Assembly (NCBI GenBank): GCA_936450465.1
Contig: OW388291.1
Location: forward strand, 78,072,436 to 78,136,435
From: Gibbula magus
Lineage: Eukaryota > Mollusca > Gastropoda > Trochida > Trochidae
DNA: 64,000 bases
Direction: 5' to 3'
The notes below the pieces were generated by a model. That model did no database searches. It was given only the letters and a program-made list of their open reading frames with translations, and was not told where the DNA came from. Made by a program: the position numbers and the translations under genes. This document shows, one piece after another, positions 36,331 to 48,814 of the stretch (positions are counted from its first letter, which is position 1; every line of letters begins with the position of its first letter).

Positions 36331-37682
36331 TACTATGAAAACACAGGACATGAATCCATTGATTTGTTAACAATCACTTGGGGATGAATTTACATGACAA
36401 TAGAGAGACCGGTCTCTTGCCATGTCATAGCTATGTGATTATTACCCTTGGGACATCAGTGCGTGTTTAGCTTCGTGTCTGTCAGAGATTGCAAATGATG
36501 AGATTAATTACGACCAAACACTGTCTGAATAGGAATTATATGAATTCAGGAATAGCAAATAAAGTAGAGACGAATACGATTGTAGAGTAAGTTGTACTTG
36601 ATGATTGATGGGAATTTATAACTAAGGGATGAACAAATTGGAATTGAAACACACAAGATGCAAGATAACAACATTAGTTTCTAAAATCTGCTGCATTGTA
36701 GTTGTTTAGTTTACTTCATTGTTCATGTAATCTACTACGTTCTCATTATAGGTATTTGGATAGGTTTGAATAACTGAGTAGATACACAGAACTAGGTATA
36801 AAACATTTCTTTGAAGTATAAATGACAAATTAATCTGAATGTGTCAAAAGGCTTCAGGGCTCATACAAACATCGTTTAGTCACGACCAATATCTATCGAT
36901 TGGTATCATTGTTCTACCTGAGAACAAATAAATAGGACAGACAAACTCAAGACCGATTTCTCCCAAAGACAGATTAGTTCAGAGGACACATTGCTAAAGA
37001 CTTGATATATATTATCCAGAAATGAATGAGGCAATGGGAGCCTCCTTCATAAAATTATAATATCTATTGCCTCCAAATTTCAATCTAGCACTAACGAAAT
37101 CTCAATTAAAAAGCTCATTTCCATACCTCACTTTTCTGGTTGTTCAAGCAGTTGATGGTCCTTCACTTTGGGTGAGTCATTTGCAACCTCAAGACAACAA
37201 AATACGCCGGGACTAATTGTATTAGAAGTGGCAGATGCATCACACAAGAAACATGAACTCAATGTGGAGTTTTTAGTTAAAGTTTTTGTTAGAATATAGT
37301 TTTAGATATAACCATGACCTTAATAACGAAGCTGAAGCTATTAACACGAGTGAGACAAAGGCACTAGCACCATCTCTGATATATAAGGTTATTCATAGCT
37401 CGGAGTCCTATGACGAATCTAGCCTTAAGGAAACTGCAAGCGTGGCTTATTAAAGGCGCACACTCTAGCACAATATCTCTCACTAAGGAGTGGGCGCTCC
37501 TTTACTTTCAATGACTCACTTGAAACCACTAGACTACTAACTTCACCTTGATTAATTGTGTGATTAGTGTTGGACAGGGTAGTATCATAGTATCAGTTGT
37601 ATAATGTAGGTTAATTAATTTTTAAAATCGAAATTAAATTTAATGATTCTTTTACTTCTTGTCAAATAGGCAAAAACAGATA

Positions 37683-37922
37683 CTATGACAAATTCCTACA
37701 CAGCTGTACAGACATAACTGATTTCCCCCCCCTTCTTCCGGAAAAGGAATCCATCTTCATTGAGCAGTTGCGATAATATGGTCGGATTGCCATCAGGCGG
37801 TTTGTAAGTGACTCTCGTTCAACCCTAATTAGAGCATATAGATAGTTTATGTCAGTTGAACAGATACTCACCATGTAGGAAGTGAGACGAAATCCATCAT
37901 GTAACACAAGGACTATATTCAC
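37683..37922 (-). pseudogene. Conserved LHDG/RNC module segment, U1 copy
   Basis: The 79-codon minus frame includes IVLVLHDGFRLTSYM and then RVERESLTNRLMAIRPYYRN followed by CSMKMDS. Related segments: 45,230-45,370 (VKRESISNRLKSIQPCYRNC, PMKMDS), 49,570-49,735 and 61,310-61,500 (YPKCPLEINS in U2, YRKCPLEINS in U3), 53,390-53,570 (LHIKIDS; VLPEGLHLTSYM) and 57,410-57,560. An alternative frame reads KPPDGNPTILSQLLNEDGF. A GTGAGT at 37,866-37,871 and an AG at 37,825 bracket only about 47 nt, too short for a normal intron. No copy other than this one stays open across the whole segment. Confidence 0.35.
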
Positions 37923-38862
37923 GTGTTAATAAGGACACATTTCAAATACTGAGGTATCCAATTTACCTAGGCTATACCTGGATACCTTGGCTCATCTGGA
38001 AGGTAGTTTAGAATACTAGCATTAGGTGACAACCCTGCCTTTCCCCTTTCTATGCCATAAAATGTGATTAAATTATTGAATATCATATAGATAAATTAGA
38101 TTTTCTAATGACATAAACTAACATTCTACATAGTAACGGTTAAATAAAACAGCATTTGACCTCTGCAAAACCTTCTTGATAATAAGATTAAATAAACTGT
38201 CACATGTCAAGTAAACAGATGTTTTTTTTGGAAATGGTGATGCCTTCATTAGAAATATGACAATCCATCATGACATCCGTAGGAAAATGACATCTTGGAG
38301 TCAAACAAATTATATAATGACATTTCAATCATAGATAAGGCGCCATGCTGTTTTGTTTATTGCATGAAAACTGTCTGTTTGTCCTTCAACTGAGAGGAAT
38401 TTACTAGTTGTTACTGAATCTTCACGATAGATTCGTTGTCAAGTTTACCTTATTCATCAATTTCAATAAATTGATAACTAATGGTTAACAGAAATTCTGG
38501 AAATGCAATAAATTGAAGCAAATCCGTTAAAATAAAGTTGCTTTTGAGTGAAAAGTGATTCAAATTGGTCAATATTTCCATTCCAATCTGTCTATTGTGT
38601 AATCTTGCATATATATATCTACTCGTGATCGATTACCTTTTCAAAAGCTAGGCAGAAACGATGTTTGCACCTGCTCCTTTGATGTACTTCACATTCATCA
38701 GATATTGATACTCAAACCTCGAAAGTACATTCAATTGACTGAGCGAGTTTGCATAAAAGTCAAACTCTTGAGCATAAACTCAAGTTTTGAAGTCAAAGGT
38801 GTTATGAACATACAATCAAGATATTTTGAGAAAGATAACCAACGATGAGAAATGTTTCTTAA

Positions 38863-39648
38863 AGGGGCAGTAGCACGTTTTCCCCCTCAAATAGGTCAAT
38901 GAAATGTAATTAATTTAACCAATAGTAAAACACCCTTCTCTCTTAGGAAAATCAAGTAAACAAGATGTGTTTGTTAAACACGGATGCCCCCGGATATAAC
39001 AAAGTTATGGCCAAGGTTAAAGTTTTCTGAATATTGTCCATTGCGGCAAGGTCACAAGGTCAAATATGATGACCTCATCTGAAGGTCTCATCACAAGGTA
39101 TGCACATGCCAAGTATGAAAGCCGTAACTGTTAACAATCAAAAGTTATGGCCAAGGTTAAAGTTTTTTGAAAATTTTCATTGCGGCAAGGTAAAGGTCAC
39201 AAGGTCAAATATGATGACCTCAACTGAAAGGTCTCATCACAAGGTATGCACATGCCAAGTATGAAAGCCCTAGCTCTGAGCAATCCAAAGTTATGGCCAA
39301 GGTTAAAGTTTTTGTGGACAAACACACAGACGGACGGACCCGCAGACGGACAGGTGGAAAACAATATACCCCCGGAATCTCCGATTCGGGGGCATAAAAA
39401 TGAGTGTACATGGCTCAGTAAAGCCATGGGAATCGTTTTTGTAATTCGAAATAATAAAATGTGCTCACAATAAAATGGCCGCCATGTAATTTTTGCTTTA
39501 TATGCATCACCGTTATTACTACTACGGATAATTGCTTTGTGTAATAAGATGTTTTACCCTCTTAAGTAAGTTTAAATTACACAAACTATCATTATAAATG
39601 AGAAATTTGAAAAAATAAATTTTGCAAAAAAAACGTGCTACAGCCCCT
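38863..39648. mobile_element. 786-bp non-autonomous TTAA (piggyBac-like) element with nested repeat
   Basis: TTAA flanks both sides (38,859-38,862 and 39,649-39,652). The terminal inverted repeats are aggggcagtagcacgtttt and aaaacgtgctacagcccct, differing by one base. U2 has an empty site with a single TTAA at 54,772-54,775 in the matching context (tttcTTAAagtcatcgc). No transposase is encoded. The centre is occupied by a different repeat at about 38,959-39,400. Confidence 0.88.
38959..39400 (+). mobile_element. Molluscan-type dispersed repeat nested in the TTAA element
   Basis: The element starts acaagatgtgtttgttaaac, then atgcccccgg, and ends cgggggcataaaa, so the C5/G5 ends are inverted. 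Inside are two full tandem units of about 142-145 bp (39,000-39,141 and 39,142-39,286) and a partial third. Each begins aaagttatggccaaggttaa and contains ggcaaggtcacaaggtcaaa and tatgcacatgccaagtatga. A gacggacgg-rich segment follows. This architecture is familiar from molluscan genomes. The ORFs crossing it (39,197-39,473) are not genes. Confidence 0.75.
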
Positions 39649-40479
39649 TTAAAGTCATCGCTATAATGTTAGGATGTGAGAATAGGAATCCGTTAAAAGG
39701 CATAAATAAGATATAATTACCACATTTATCTCCACGAGCAATATATGTGTTATTCCTACAATCATTGATCAATATCAACCAGCTGATAAAACACATGAAC
39801 ACACTTCACTTGGGGCTACGATTGACATTTTGATAACAAGACCAGTGTTATTTTCATAATTTGCTGACTTTCTAAAAGGAGATCATTCTGAGGTTATAAA
39901 ATGAGTGGATTGATTATATCTGCACTTAGGAACCATCACCATTTCATTAGATATTTGAAAGGGATTTAAAGAAATTTCAGATTTCTTTTAACCATAATTA
40001 AGACTTGCTTTTCATGGGGATAGGTGAAGTATGGGTGAAGATAATATAAAGTACATATTGTGGGTCACACTGTCTTTCACTTTAACAATCCAGTTTTGTC
40101 TTTCACTGTAATCCTTGATAATTACTAATTAGTTTATCGTTTGTTATTTGTTTATAGTTTAAAAGTGTTTAAATGTGTGCCATTTGTTTTATCAATTAAT
40201 CAATCTATTGAACCAATATTGTGGTTTAATTTTATCATTTCGCTTCAAACAGAGCCCGAAAACTTGTTTAAGACTCTCTACAAGAATAAATTGATGGGTC
40301 AAGCATTTTTGTTCTTTTTTTGGAAGAGTGTTCTGACAGACTGAAAAGTCCTATTGAATTAAAGAGATTTAACTTGAGTATGCTGCATGATGTAGTTGAT
40401 CATTAGGATTGCATCTTGGAAAGGGGAAATAATTAAATTGACAGGGGGAAATATTCCGGATTAATATCTTCATGATATA

Positions 40480-42016
40480 CACTCTCTAAAAATAGGAAAC
40501 CCAACCCCTATGTCAATATCTGACAACATCCCCTGAACAAAGATAGTGAGCGTAAATTAGATTTTGTTTTGTCATATACTTTGAATATGTTCTCTATGAT
40601 TAGTACTAGCTCCCAAACGCAGCCTTTGTTACACACACTGGCACTTTATCTGATTTTGTTTGAAAATGTGCAAAAAAGTCATGTACGTAATACTAAATGT
40701 CGGTTATACGCGCAAATTAAGGAAAACACAGTTGATGTAGAGGTCTATAAAAGGACGCTTAGTTTTGTAATTCAGTCATTTTATTTACTCTGAAAATCAA
40801 AGTCGAAAATGCATTGGTTGATTACGGCAGATCGAAATATTGCCATAGGTCGCATTGAGGCCGGCCAAAGTTTTGGAACAATTGCCCGTCATCTAAATGT
40901 CCATAAAACAACAACCTCCTGACTTTGGATTCGATATACACAGTCACATGTTACTGAAGACCGTCCCAGGAGTGGTAGACCAAGGATCACCACATTGGCT
41001 CAGGATCGCTACATCCAGTTCACCTACCGACGTAATCGGCAGCCCACACCAACTGTCCCTGCAACACAGGTGCCTGGTTTGAGGAGAGTGTCGGCCCAAA
41101 CCATCAGGAACCGTTTACGTGAGGCCACTTTACGTGCACAAAGACCATGTGTCGGACCCGTACTGAGACGCCAACATCGACGCCAACTTCTCAGGTGAGG
41201 CACTAAAGTGAGGATATGGACCTATGAAACTGGAGACGACTCTGGTTCAGCGACGAGTCATGTTTGCTACTTCACCGGCCTGGCGGAAGGCAATGTGTCA
41301 ATGGATGAGGAAATGAATGTTTTGCTCCGAACTGCGATGGACAGGTCGACAGAGTTGAACGAGGAAGTGTCATGGTATGGGGAGCCATGTCTTACAACTA
41401 ACAATCACACCTAGTCATCATTCCCGGCAATTTGACAGCCAAACGATACATCAATGACGTATTAAAGTCTCATTTTCTTCCGACAATCGGCCAACAGAGG
41501 GAGCTGTCAACAGGTCAATGCCCGTCCTTACACAGTTTTTCACACGAATTTATTACGGAATTCAGATGTCAACATCTTGAAATGGCCCTCCAGCTGCAGA
41601 TCGCCCAACATCAATCCTATCGAATAATCTATGGGACCAACTTGATCGTTGTATTCGTGCACGTGAACCTCCAACGCAGACGTTGGATGTACTGGCCACA
41701 ACACTACAGAAGGAGTGGAGAACTCTACCCAAGGAAAGAATTCGCCATCTTATCCGTTCTGTTCCAAAGAGGTGCAATGCACAGCTCGTTGGGCTCATAC
41801 GTTATACTGAAGAAAACGCCCAATAGTTTGAATCGAGTGCTTGCTAGAGACCTATAAGATTGGGACCTATAAGATTGGGACCTTATACCATAGAGAAATA
41901 TTTCACCATGTCAATATTCATTGTGTTATTGTTAATAATGCATGTGTAATAACAAGTTAAAAATTGACATAAACACTTTCTAAATTCAGGGGTTGCGTTT
42001 CTTTTTTGACAGAATG
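40480..42016 (+). mobile_element. Tc1-like transposon, inactive, 1,537 bp
   Basis: TA flanks the element (40,478-40,479 and 42,017-42,018). The left end reads cactctctaaaaataggaaa then cccaacccct. The right end, reversed, reads cattctgtcaaaaaagaaac then gcaacccct, so the inverted repeats are about 28 bp with several mismatches. The sister position in U2 (55,351-55,370, ttcatgatatatataagtg) is empty. The element therefore inserted into U1 after the units separated, or was lost precisely from U2, which is less likely. Confidence 0.93.
40809..41856 (+). pseudogene. Tc1-family transposase pseudogene (DDE superfamily)
   Basis: A Tc1-type transposase binds the terminal repeats through an N-terminal helix-turn-helix region and cuts and joins DNA at TA sites. 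The start at 40,809 gives an N terminus with RIEAGQSFGTIARHLNVHKT, a typical HTH. A stop follows at 40,920-40,922. Later fragments in shifting frames are RPRITTLAQDRYIQ, SAQTIRNRLREATLRAQRP, FSDES (first catalytic Asp, codon 41,252-41,254), VIIPGNL-like and TAKRYINDVLKSHFLP, and NARPYT. There the preceding catalytic Asp is replaced by Val (GTC, 41,514-41,516). The last part is INPIE then, after a frameshift, LWDQLD and EWRTLPKERIRHLIRSVPKR. Several stops and frameshifts, plus the lost Asp, make it non-functional. Confidence 0.9.
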
Positions 42017-42399
42017 TATGTATAAGTGTCATGATGTATCAGAAAGGAAAATAAATCCTTAAAGTTATAACATTTAAGTTGATAGAATAAAGTAGATTCC
42101 TATTATCCGAATGTAAATACATCAAATAACACAGCTTTAGAGATCACGATGCCATCATATCGCCTTCTGCAAGACACAATCTAAATGTAACATGAGTATA
42201 TCATTTCAAGCAGAAGGTAATTGAAAACATGCATTAAATACATCAGACTGTCATCATTCACTCTGCAAATAGAGCGTCTTGAAGTGTGGACAACGATTAA
42301 AAAAGACAACCTAGAAGATTATGTAATGAAAAAGAAAGAAATAGCCGATAGAACGACTGGAAATTGATTACATGTAAGTCGCACTTTTGTTGACCTGAC

Positions 42400-42625
42400 C
42401 AACTGTAATCCATTTCCTTGGAGATCATTGATTGAGTGAAACCAAAGAGACCTTCTGCCAACATGTTTGCGTTTTGATGTTCTGAAGGGGCACTTGTTCC
42501 ATGGTGTGGCACGCCTCGAGATAACAGGGCTTTTATCAGGCAGGCAGTAAACCAATAGTCTTATCGACTGTGTGGAAGATGCCCAGATAGGAAAGGGCGA
42601 ACCCATGATAAAGGAAACGTGTTAC
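42400..42625 (-). pseudogene. Conserved core segment, copy 2
   Basis: Partner of 34,325-34,545 and 55,740-55,965. Compared with the U3 copy, it has lost one base in the gacctgaccaactg region (about 42,396-42,410), which shifts every minus-strand frame there. If the core is an exon, this copy may be damaged at its 3' side. Confidence 0.3.
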
Positions 42626-43148
42626 AAAGACGGGAAGCTGACTGCATTTGGACAAATCAATAATGGAAGTATCCTTGTCAGCAAACCTGTTTTTTCTTTT
42701 GTTTTTAATCAAACATTCATGATTTATACATCAATGCTGAGGATGAATACCCTTTCCTTCTTGTGTGTTCCAAATTTAAAGAGCTCGGGCTAAATCATTT
42801 GCCGGAAGCTTTTTTTACAACTCCAAATAAAACTAAATTTAAATCCCCATGTCAACATCGAATTTTAAACTCCTCAATTATTTAGCAAACTTTATTTTTC
42901 ATGCCATGTACCAAAGATGTTAAATGATTGACTGTTGCTGTTACTTGTCATATACAACATGTGTAGTTATTGGCCGATGGTCTACATTTCAGTAATAAAG
43001 AATTGATTTGAATAAATCCAGGCTTGTTTCACTTGTACAAGTCCATATGCGACACATAAAAAGCCATCAACATGATTAATAGATCCATGATGTGCTTCAG
43101 CTAACTTGCAAATTTCCCTCCTTTTAAATCGCTTAAAATATGTTTTAA

Positions 43149-43407
43149 AGGTACATCCATTGTGTTGTTAGGGGTCACATATTCCAAACGTTATAAAATG
43201 TATTTCTTTATCGAGAAGTACTGACAGTTACCAAAAACTACCATGTTGCTAGATTTTCTTTGGAAACTAGTATTTATTAAATGTTTGGCGATTGGGGATG
43301 AATATGCAACTTGAATGAACTTATTTGAACTGAAATCATGACATATTTATTTTGTCACTTATTAAAGGCTAATAACAAATAAATTGGAAAAACAATGGAT
43401 GTAGCTT
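43149..43407 (-). mobile_element. Internally deleted TTAA MITE, family A
   Basis: TTAA (43,145-43,148) is followed by aggtacatccattgtgttgt, the reversed right end of the family. The middle is missing. Then ggaaactag..tttggcgattggggat and a degraded terminus acaatggatgtagctttta follow. It sits in the 750-bp segment absent from U3. Confidence 0.7.
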
Positions 43408-45229
43408 TTATATAGTTTAAATAGTTTTCTATTTTCTATAAAATGAAAAGAAATGGGGAGGGCCGTCAAACATATATATTATTTTTTCAAGTGACAAATG
43501 TACTTGATAATCTACTCTGCCTATATTGTTGTGTCTAGTTGATTAATTATCTTATTGATTTGATTTTTATTAAATTAGAAATAAAACAGTTTTGCTCATT
43601 AAAAAAATAATTGATTAAAAAATCAATGACCAATATGTTGGAAGAAGATTATAAGAGACTAAAACAATGAGTAAACAATTGTTCAATCAAAGATTTAAAC
43701 ACATGTACATTAGTACAAATGACAAAACACAGGACATGAATACTATCCACAGGATAACCATCACTTTAGGAGTCATTTACATGTTAATAGTGAGAGAACA
43801 AGATGATGCGATGTCATAGCTATGTGCTTATTACCCATGGGACAATGGTGCGTGTTTAGGTTCGTGTCTGTTAGGGATTGCAAATAATGAGATTATTTAT
43901 GACCAAACACTGTCTGAATAGGAATTACTTGAAATCAGAAATAGCAAATAAAGTAGAGACAATCAATATTTATAGAAAGTTGCAATTGGTGATTGAAGAG
44001 AAATATGTACTCAATTGTTTTCACTTTGCGATTGACATTTTGAATTGTTCTTACGAAACACACAGACCAGAAAATGCTTGGTCCTTTTGAGATAACAGCA
44101 TTGTTTTCTAAATCGATCAGATGTACAACAAAACGTACGTTTATGTCTAAAATGTGATCAAGCACAGCTAAAAGGTTTATCTATCATTGAGGGTTCCTTA
44201 TTTAGTTCCAATACTTTCTCTTAAAGGGTGAAGGTACTCTAATTGAAAGGTCAGTTTTCCCATGACTCTATATCGATTGGTACTCTGGTCAGCTCATATT
44301 TCAGTTGTTAGTTTATCATGTGTGTGTTATCTACTGGTAGTATTGTTGTGAAAAGATAAATACCAAAACCCAGTGATATGTATGCAAAGCTTGTAACAGT
44401 TAATTCAGTGGCGTTTTAGTAATTGACTAGAGACGTGAAAAACTTTATATCAATTAAATAGACTCTTTTGCGTTGAACACGGACATTTCCTGGAAGTCTA
44501 TGATATTCTGGTCGTGCCTGAAGGCTTCGGAACTCATAAAACCAGAGACCAGCCGTAGTCGCGAACATTAATCAAGTCCTGGTAACACTCTCACTATTGA
44601 TTACTAGTATCACCGCCTTAACCTGGGAATTGATTCTAAAAAAATGAAAGGAAGACTTGAAACATATTGTTAAACACTAACATCGTCCCTGAAAAGAAAT
44701 AAAAATTTAATGGTGGTGCCCCGGATGTAATATTATCAGCCATAACTTGACCTCCCATGAGAATATATTCTAACCTTAAGGAAACTGGACGCTTAAAACT
44801 TATTATTTAGCTTCAAGTACTAATATGACTGAGAAATTGCAATGGCAATGACATATAGTTCGAAATTCGATGAAGAATCAAACGTATACATAAATAAAAG
44901 TATATATATGCTTATTAAATAATAATACACAGCATCTCACGCTGTTCAAGGAATGGAAGGTCCTTAGCTTTCAATGATTCATTTGTATCTTACAAAGTAT
45001 GAAGTGATGTCATGATGGATTATATGTATATTGTAGGTTAATCAATTTTAATCCAATCTCTACAAGCCATACATTCAATTAATCCTTGAAATGTACAACA
45101 GTTTACAGCCTAACGTATGAGAATACGAGTTATCAAGTCAGTTGTTGGGGGAGGGGAATAAATATCTTCCCAGTTGTAAAGAGAAGGAAAGATGTAACTT
45201 ATTTCCTCCTCTCTCTTCCTCAGCTGGAA

Positions 45230-45370
45230 TCCATCTTCATTGGACAGTTCCGATAACACGGTTGGATTGATTTCAGGCGGTTTGAAATTGACTCTCGTTT
45301 CACCCTAATTAGAGTTTGTGGACATTTAACGTGAGATAACTAGCATGTAGGAATTGAGATGAATTCCACC
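45230..45370 (-). pseudogene. LHDG/RNC module segment, U2 first copy
   Basis: The minus strand reads TLIRVKRESISNRLKSIQPC then YRNCPMKMDSS and stops. An upstream part reads YGGIHLNSYM in another frame, one base out of register, so the segment is broken. See 37,683-37,922. Confidence 0.3.
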
Positions 45371-47034
45371 ATACGACTATACACCAAGATTCCGTTAACG
45401 GCACATTTGCAATATGGATTTTGTGATCATCTGGAAGGTATTTCTGCATTAAATACTGACATTACGTTTCAATGTCATGTCTCAATATGCTTCAACTCTT
45501 TTTATATCATCAAATGTGATTAAATGACGGTTACGACTGAAGTTCTTAAAGATAAATTACATTCTCTAATGAAATTAATTTTCGAGAAAAGAATGATTAA
45601 CTACCACTCTTATTTCTTAAATCCTAGTTGTAGAAAGTGTTAACTCCTACCGATATGGCATGCAAAAACTATACAAAGCTCACCGAAAACGTTTTAAAAA
45701 CCAGAAAGTAAAAACAAATTACTTCTTTCATTATATTATTATTAAAAGTATGACAAGCTGTTTATTAAATATTGGAAAATAACATTGGAGTCATGACATC
45801 TCAATCATTGAGTAGGCGTCATAGTGTCTCGCTTCTATAGCGTATTTGCAGAGTGTTTGTCTCTCATCTGAGAAAAATTAAATAATTTTACTGAAACTTA
45901 ATCCTTACCTACTTCAATAAACTCAAAGAATTGGTAACTAAAACAAGTTATCATTTAACAGTCTTTCTGGAAAGACGTTGAATTCAAGAAAGTTATTAAA
46001 GATTCGTCTCTGATTTGCAAGCAAGAAGCTCAGTCGATGAAGAATGAAGACAATTGTTATGGATATACAATTTCTTTATTCTGTATAGTTGACCTTTTAA
46101 AAAACATGTAGGTTCTCAGCATCACAAACTTTACAGCGACATTAGAATGTGTATCCAATTTGAATTGTAGTTTGGTTGGACCCAAAAGTGTTTTCATTTG
46201 ACAACAAAAAGCATTGCTAAGTTTACATAATTGAGTCCCTGCACAAGTCTGAAAATACGATTGAACACAGTGTCATCTTTTCAATTCAAACTAATATCAG
46301 CAGACTAATAAATGTAGATAAATATAAGCACGCTAATACAAAGTCTCTACTTGAAATTCTTCCAGATGAATTGAGATCCGTCTGGTGTTGAAGCTACATC
46401 GGTTACAAGTAAAACTGATTAGAACGGAAACTACTTCATTAAGTCATTCAGTCAGGAGGAAGTAGGTTAAATTCTGGAACACTTGTTAATGTAAGGTATT
46501 TTGAGGAAGGTACATGTAATTGATTTACTATCAATTCCTTACCAGAAGCAAGAACCTATCTACTAAGAGATTTTGACAATGTTATTGTTTTGCCCCCTTT
46601 GGTATTAAAATTGACCTAAGATTTATTAATAAATGTGTGTTTTATACATAGTCAAATTATTCACTAATATTTATGTTATTGATATTCCATTCATATCCAA
46701 GGATGCTTGACTTATGAACCAGCTTCCTATTTTCACCAGAACTTTATTAAAACCTGGTATTAGAACAGTTTGTATATCTTGATCAGTAACATGATGGAAA
46801 CCCTGGAAACGAAGAAGATGCTTCCAAACTCATTTCTAGTCATTTTGCACCCTGAGTATTTGACGTCATTTTCTAGATCTCTTATTTGCTCTCTCTCCTC
46901 TCTCGTTGTATTTGAAAAAGAGAACCCCATTTCAATTCGTCCGAAAAATACTCTGGGTTGAAAGGGTAGAATTCTATCAATTGGTTGTTTTGTTCCTGAC
47001 CATAATATATTTTCAATCTTAGTCAAATATAATA

Positions 47035-47211
47035 CAGTCAGGCCTCGATAATCCGAACGCTTCCGTTTTTCATCAAAAACGTTCGGATAGTGAAATGTTC
47101 GGATTACTGAGTACTGAGGACTACTAAATATATTAGTTTGGTTACATCTTCCTACCGTTCGGAAACTGCGAGATTCGGATTATCGGTGGCCGGATTATCG
47201 CGGGTTGACTG
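47035..47211. mobile_element. 177-bp pogo/Tigger-like MITE
   Basis: TA flanks it (47,033-47,034 and 47,212-47,213). The left end cagtcaggcctcgataatcc and the reversed right end cagtcaacccgcgataatcc differ at three positions. CAGT-starting ends with GATAATCCG and TA targets are characteristic of pogo/Tigger elements. Extra internal ttcggat.. repeats give more foldback. The U3 sister site (about 59,215-59,235, aatataataatttaaa) is an exact empty site with one TA. Confidence 0.9.
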
Positions 47212-47954
47212 TAATTTAAAAAACTGGTAATATACCCCCCTTTTCTCTTTTCCTGTCTATATTGCTTGTATCTTGACAACAATGCCATTTCCTTCGTCAA
47301 TCGATTGAATCCTTATTCCACGTGCTTTTAACAAACCACACCAATTATTTACATCCCACGTCTAGTTTTGTGTTATCTCATAACAAACTCTGCTATGCGT
47401 TTTCAGTTTATCAGTATATTCTGTCTGCTCTCATTTCATCTTTCATTCATTTTCATTTGGCATGTCCAATAAGATAAGATAAGACATTATAATCCCGGAG
47501 GAATAACTTGGAATGAGTACCTTCAAACAGCTTTTTCGATTTTGGTAGTTGGTTAATCTATGTTAGTTAGAATGGAAATACATACTAGTACGTTATCAGA
47601 TAGAAACCTACATAGTGCACGTGTCATTGGCAGATGGATTGAAAAGTAGAGCTCCCTTTATTATCCAAGAAAACAGCTTTAACAGCTATCTAACTATGCC
47701 AAGAGGAAGTTTGTTAATTCATGAAATTAATATTTCCAAAGTAGTCAATTAATCAACAACGAAATATGCAACTGATTTTCTGCTCTTTATTCTTCAATTC
47801 CTAATCAATGTTCACTGGGCACGTCCGGAAATAGGATCGGGTTCAGGAAGTGAGTGTGAAATCAACGTTTAATCCATCCTTTTGAAACTGTTAAATGTTT
47901 CCCTTATCTTGTTTTTCTTAAATAGAAATACAATTACTTAAGCTGTTGCTTTAA

Positions 47955-48444
47955 AGGTGCATCCATTGTGTTTCATAAAATTTTATTTGGCTTTAATACG
48001 TTCCAAAACATCATATGTGCTGTTTAAAATACAAACAAATTCACTCAGCTTGCATATTTATCCCCAATCGCCAAATATATCATAATTGCTAGTTTCCAAT
48101 TAAAATCGAGTAACATCATTATGCATGTGCAGAAACCGAAAGTGCACGTCCTATTTACATGCACAGTAGTTATATGACCTATTGAACGTTATCAACCCAA
48201 ATTTGTTATTTTGTTTGGTTTAAATAACATTCCAAAATTACGTTTGACTCATTGGCGCGCGCCACACGATGTGCATTGTCCGGTTTTCGATCAGAAATCG
48301 AATCTTTTACCTTCATATCGTCAATATACTAAGTCGAGTTTCATTAAAATGGTAGTTTTCGGTAACAGTTGGTACTTCTCGATGAAATAGGACCATTTTT
48401 AACGTTTGCCATATTTGACCCCCAACAACACAATGGATGTACCT
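47955..48444 (+). mobile_element. 490-bp TTAA-type MITE, family A reference copy
   Basis: TTAA occurs on both sides (47,951-47,954 and 48,445-48,448). The inverted ends are aggtgcatccattgtgtt and aacacaatggatgtacct, with one mismatch. U3 has the empty site gcTTAAgtt-type at 59,957-59,960. Other family members in the window are 2,316-2,800, 31,128-31,500 and 43,149-43,407. It is non-coding, and a conserved ggcgcgcgcc palindrome is in the interior. Confidence 0.92.
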
Positions 48445-48814
48445 TTAAGTCTCTTTGTATAACAGTTAGACTGATTCATACGAAATGCGGCATGACATTG
48501 TTTCGTTGAGGTCATGACCCTCCTAAAGAGGGAAACCTCATGGTGCTGTCTCTTGGCTAAATTAGTTTACCTGACATCTCAAAATATTCATTCCACATGT
48601 TAAATGGATGTTCTGGATTGATCGATTTCACCGTGTAGGTCAGTCTTATCTGTGAGTAAGTTAAAACATAATAAACAATTCAATTAAACAACTGTAAACA
48701 GTTTTCTCTATCTCTTCCTTTCTTCACTAAATTGAAAACACATTTAGAAATTGGAAAAAAGGAAAACAGAAAGAAATATTATTATGTTTTAGAGACTACT
48801 TTTTTTAAAATTAG

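Larger units (their letters stand above)
34100..42020. repeat. Tandem unit U1 (rearranged)
   Basis: Pieces match U2/U3 in order: 34,130-34,560 with 42,150-42,650 and 55,490-56,000; 36,340-37,440 with 43,730-44,790; 37,730-38,130 with 45,215-45,620; and 38,330-40,480 with 54,220-55,361. Relative to U2, the segment equivalent to about 45.9-54.1 kb is missing. U1 therefore seems to be a shortened unit, formed by deletion or by unequal exchange between the 4-kb modules. Confidence 0.75.

Noticed and set aside
37825..37871. GTGAGT..AG as an intron in the U1 module segment
   Set aside because: The interval is only about 47 nt and the GTGAGT is not kept in the other modules.
39197..39473. Overlapping ORFs on both strands
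   Set aside because: They lie in the nested dispersed repeat and read through its tandem units.
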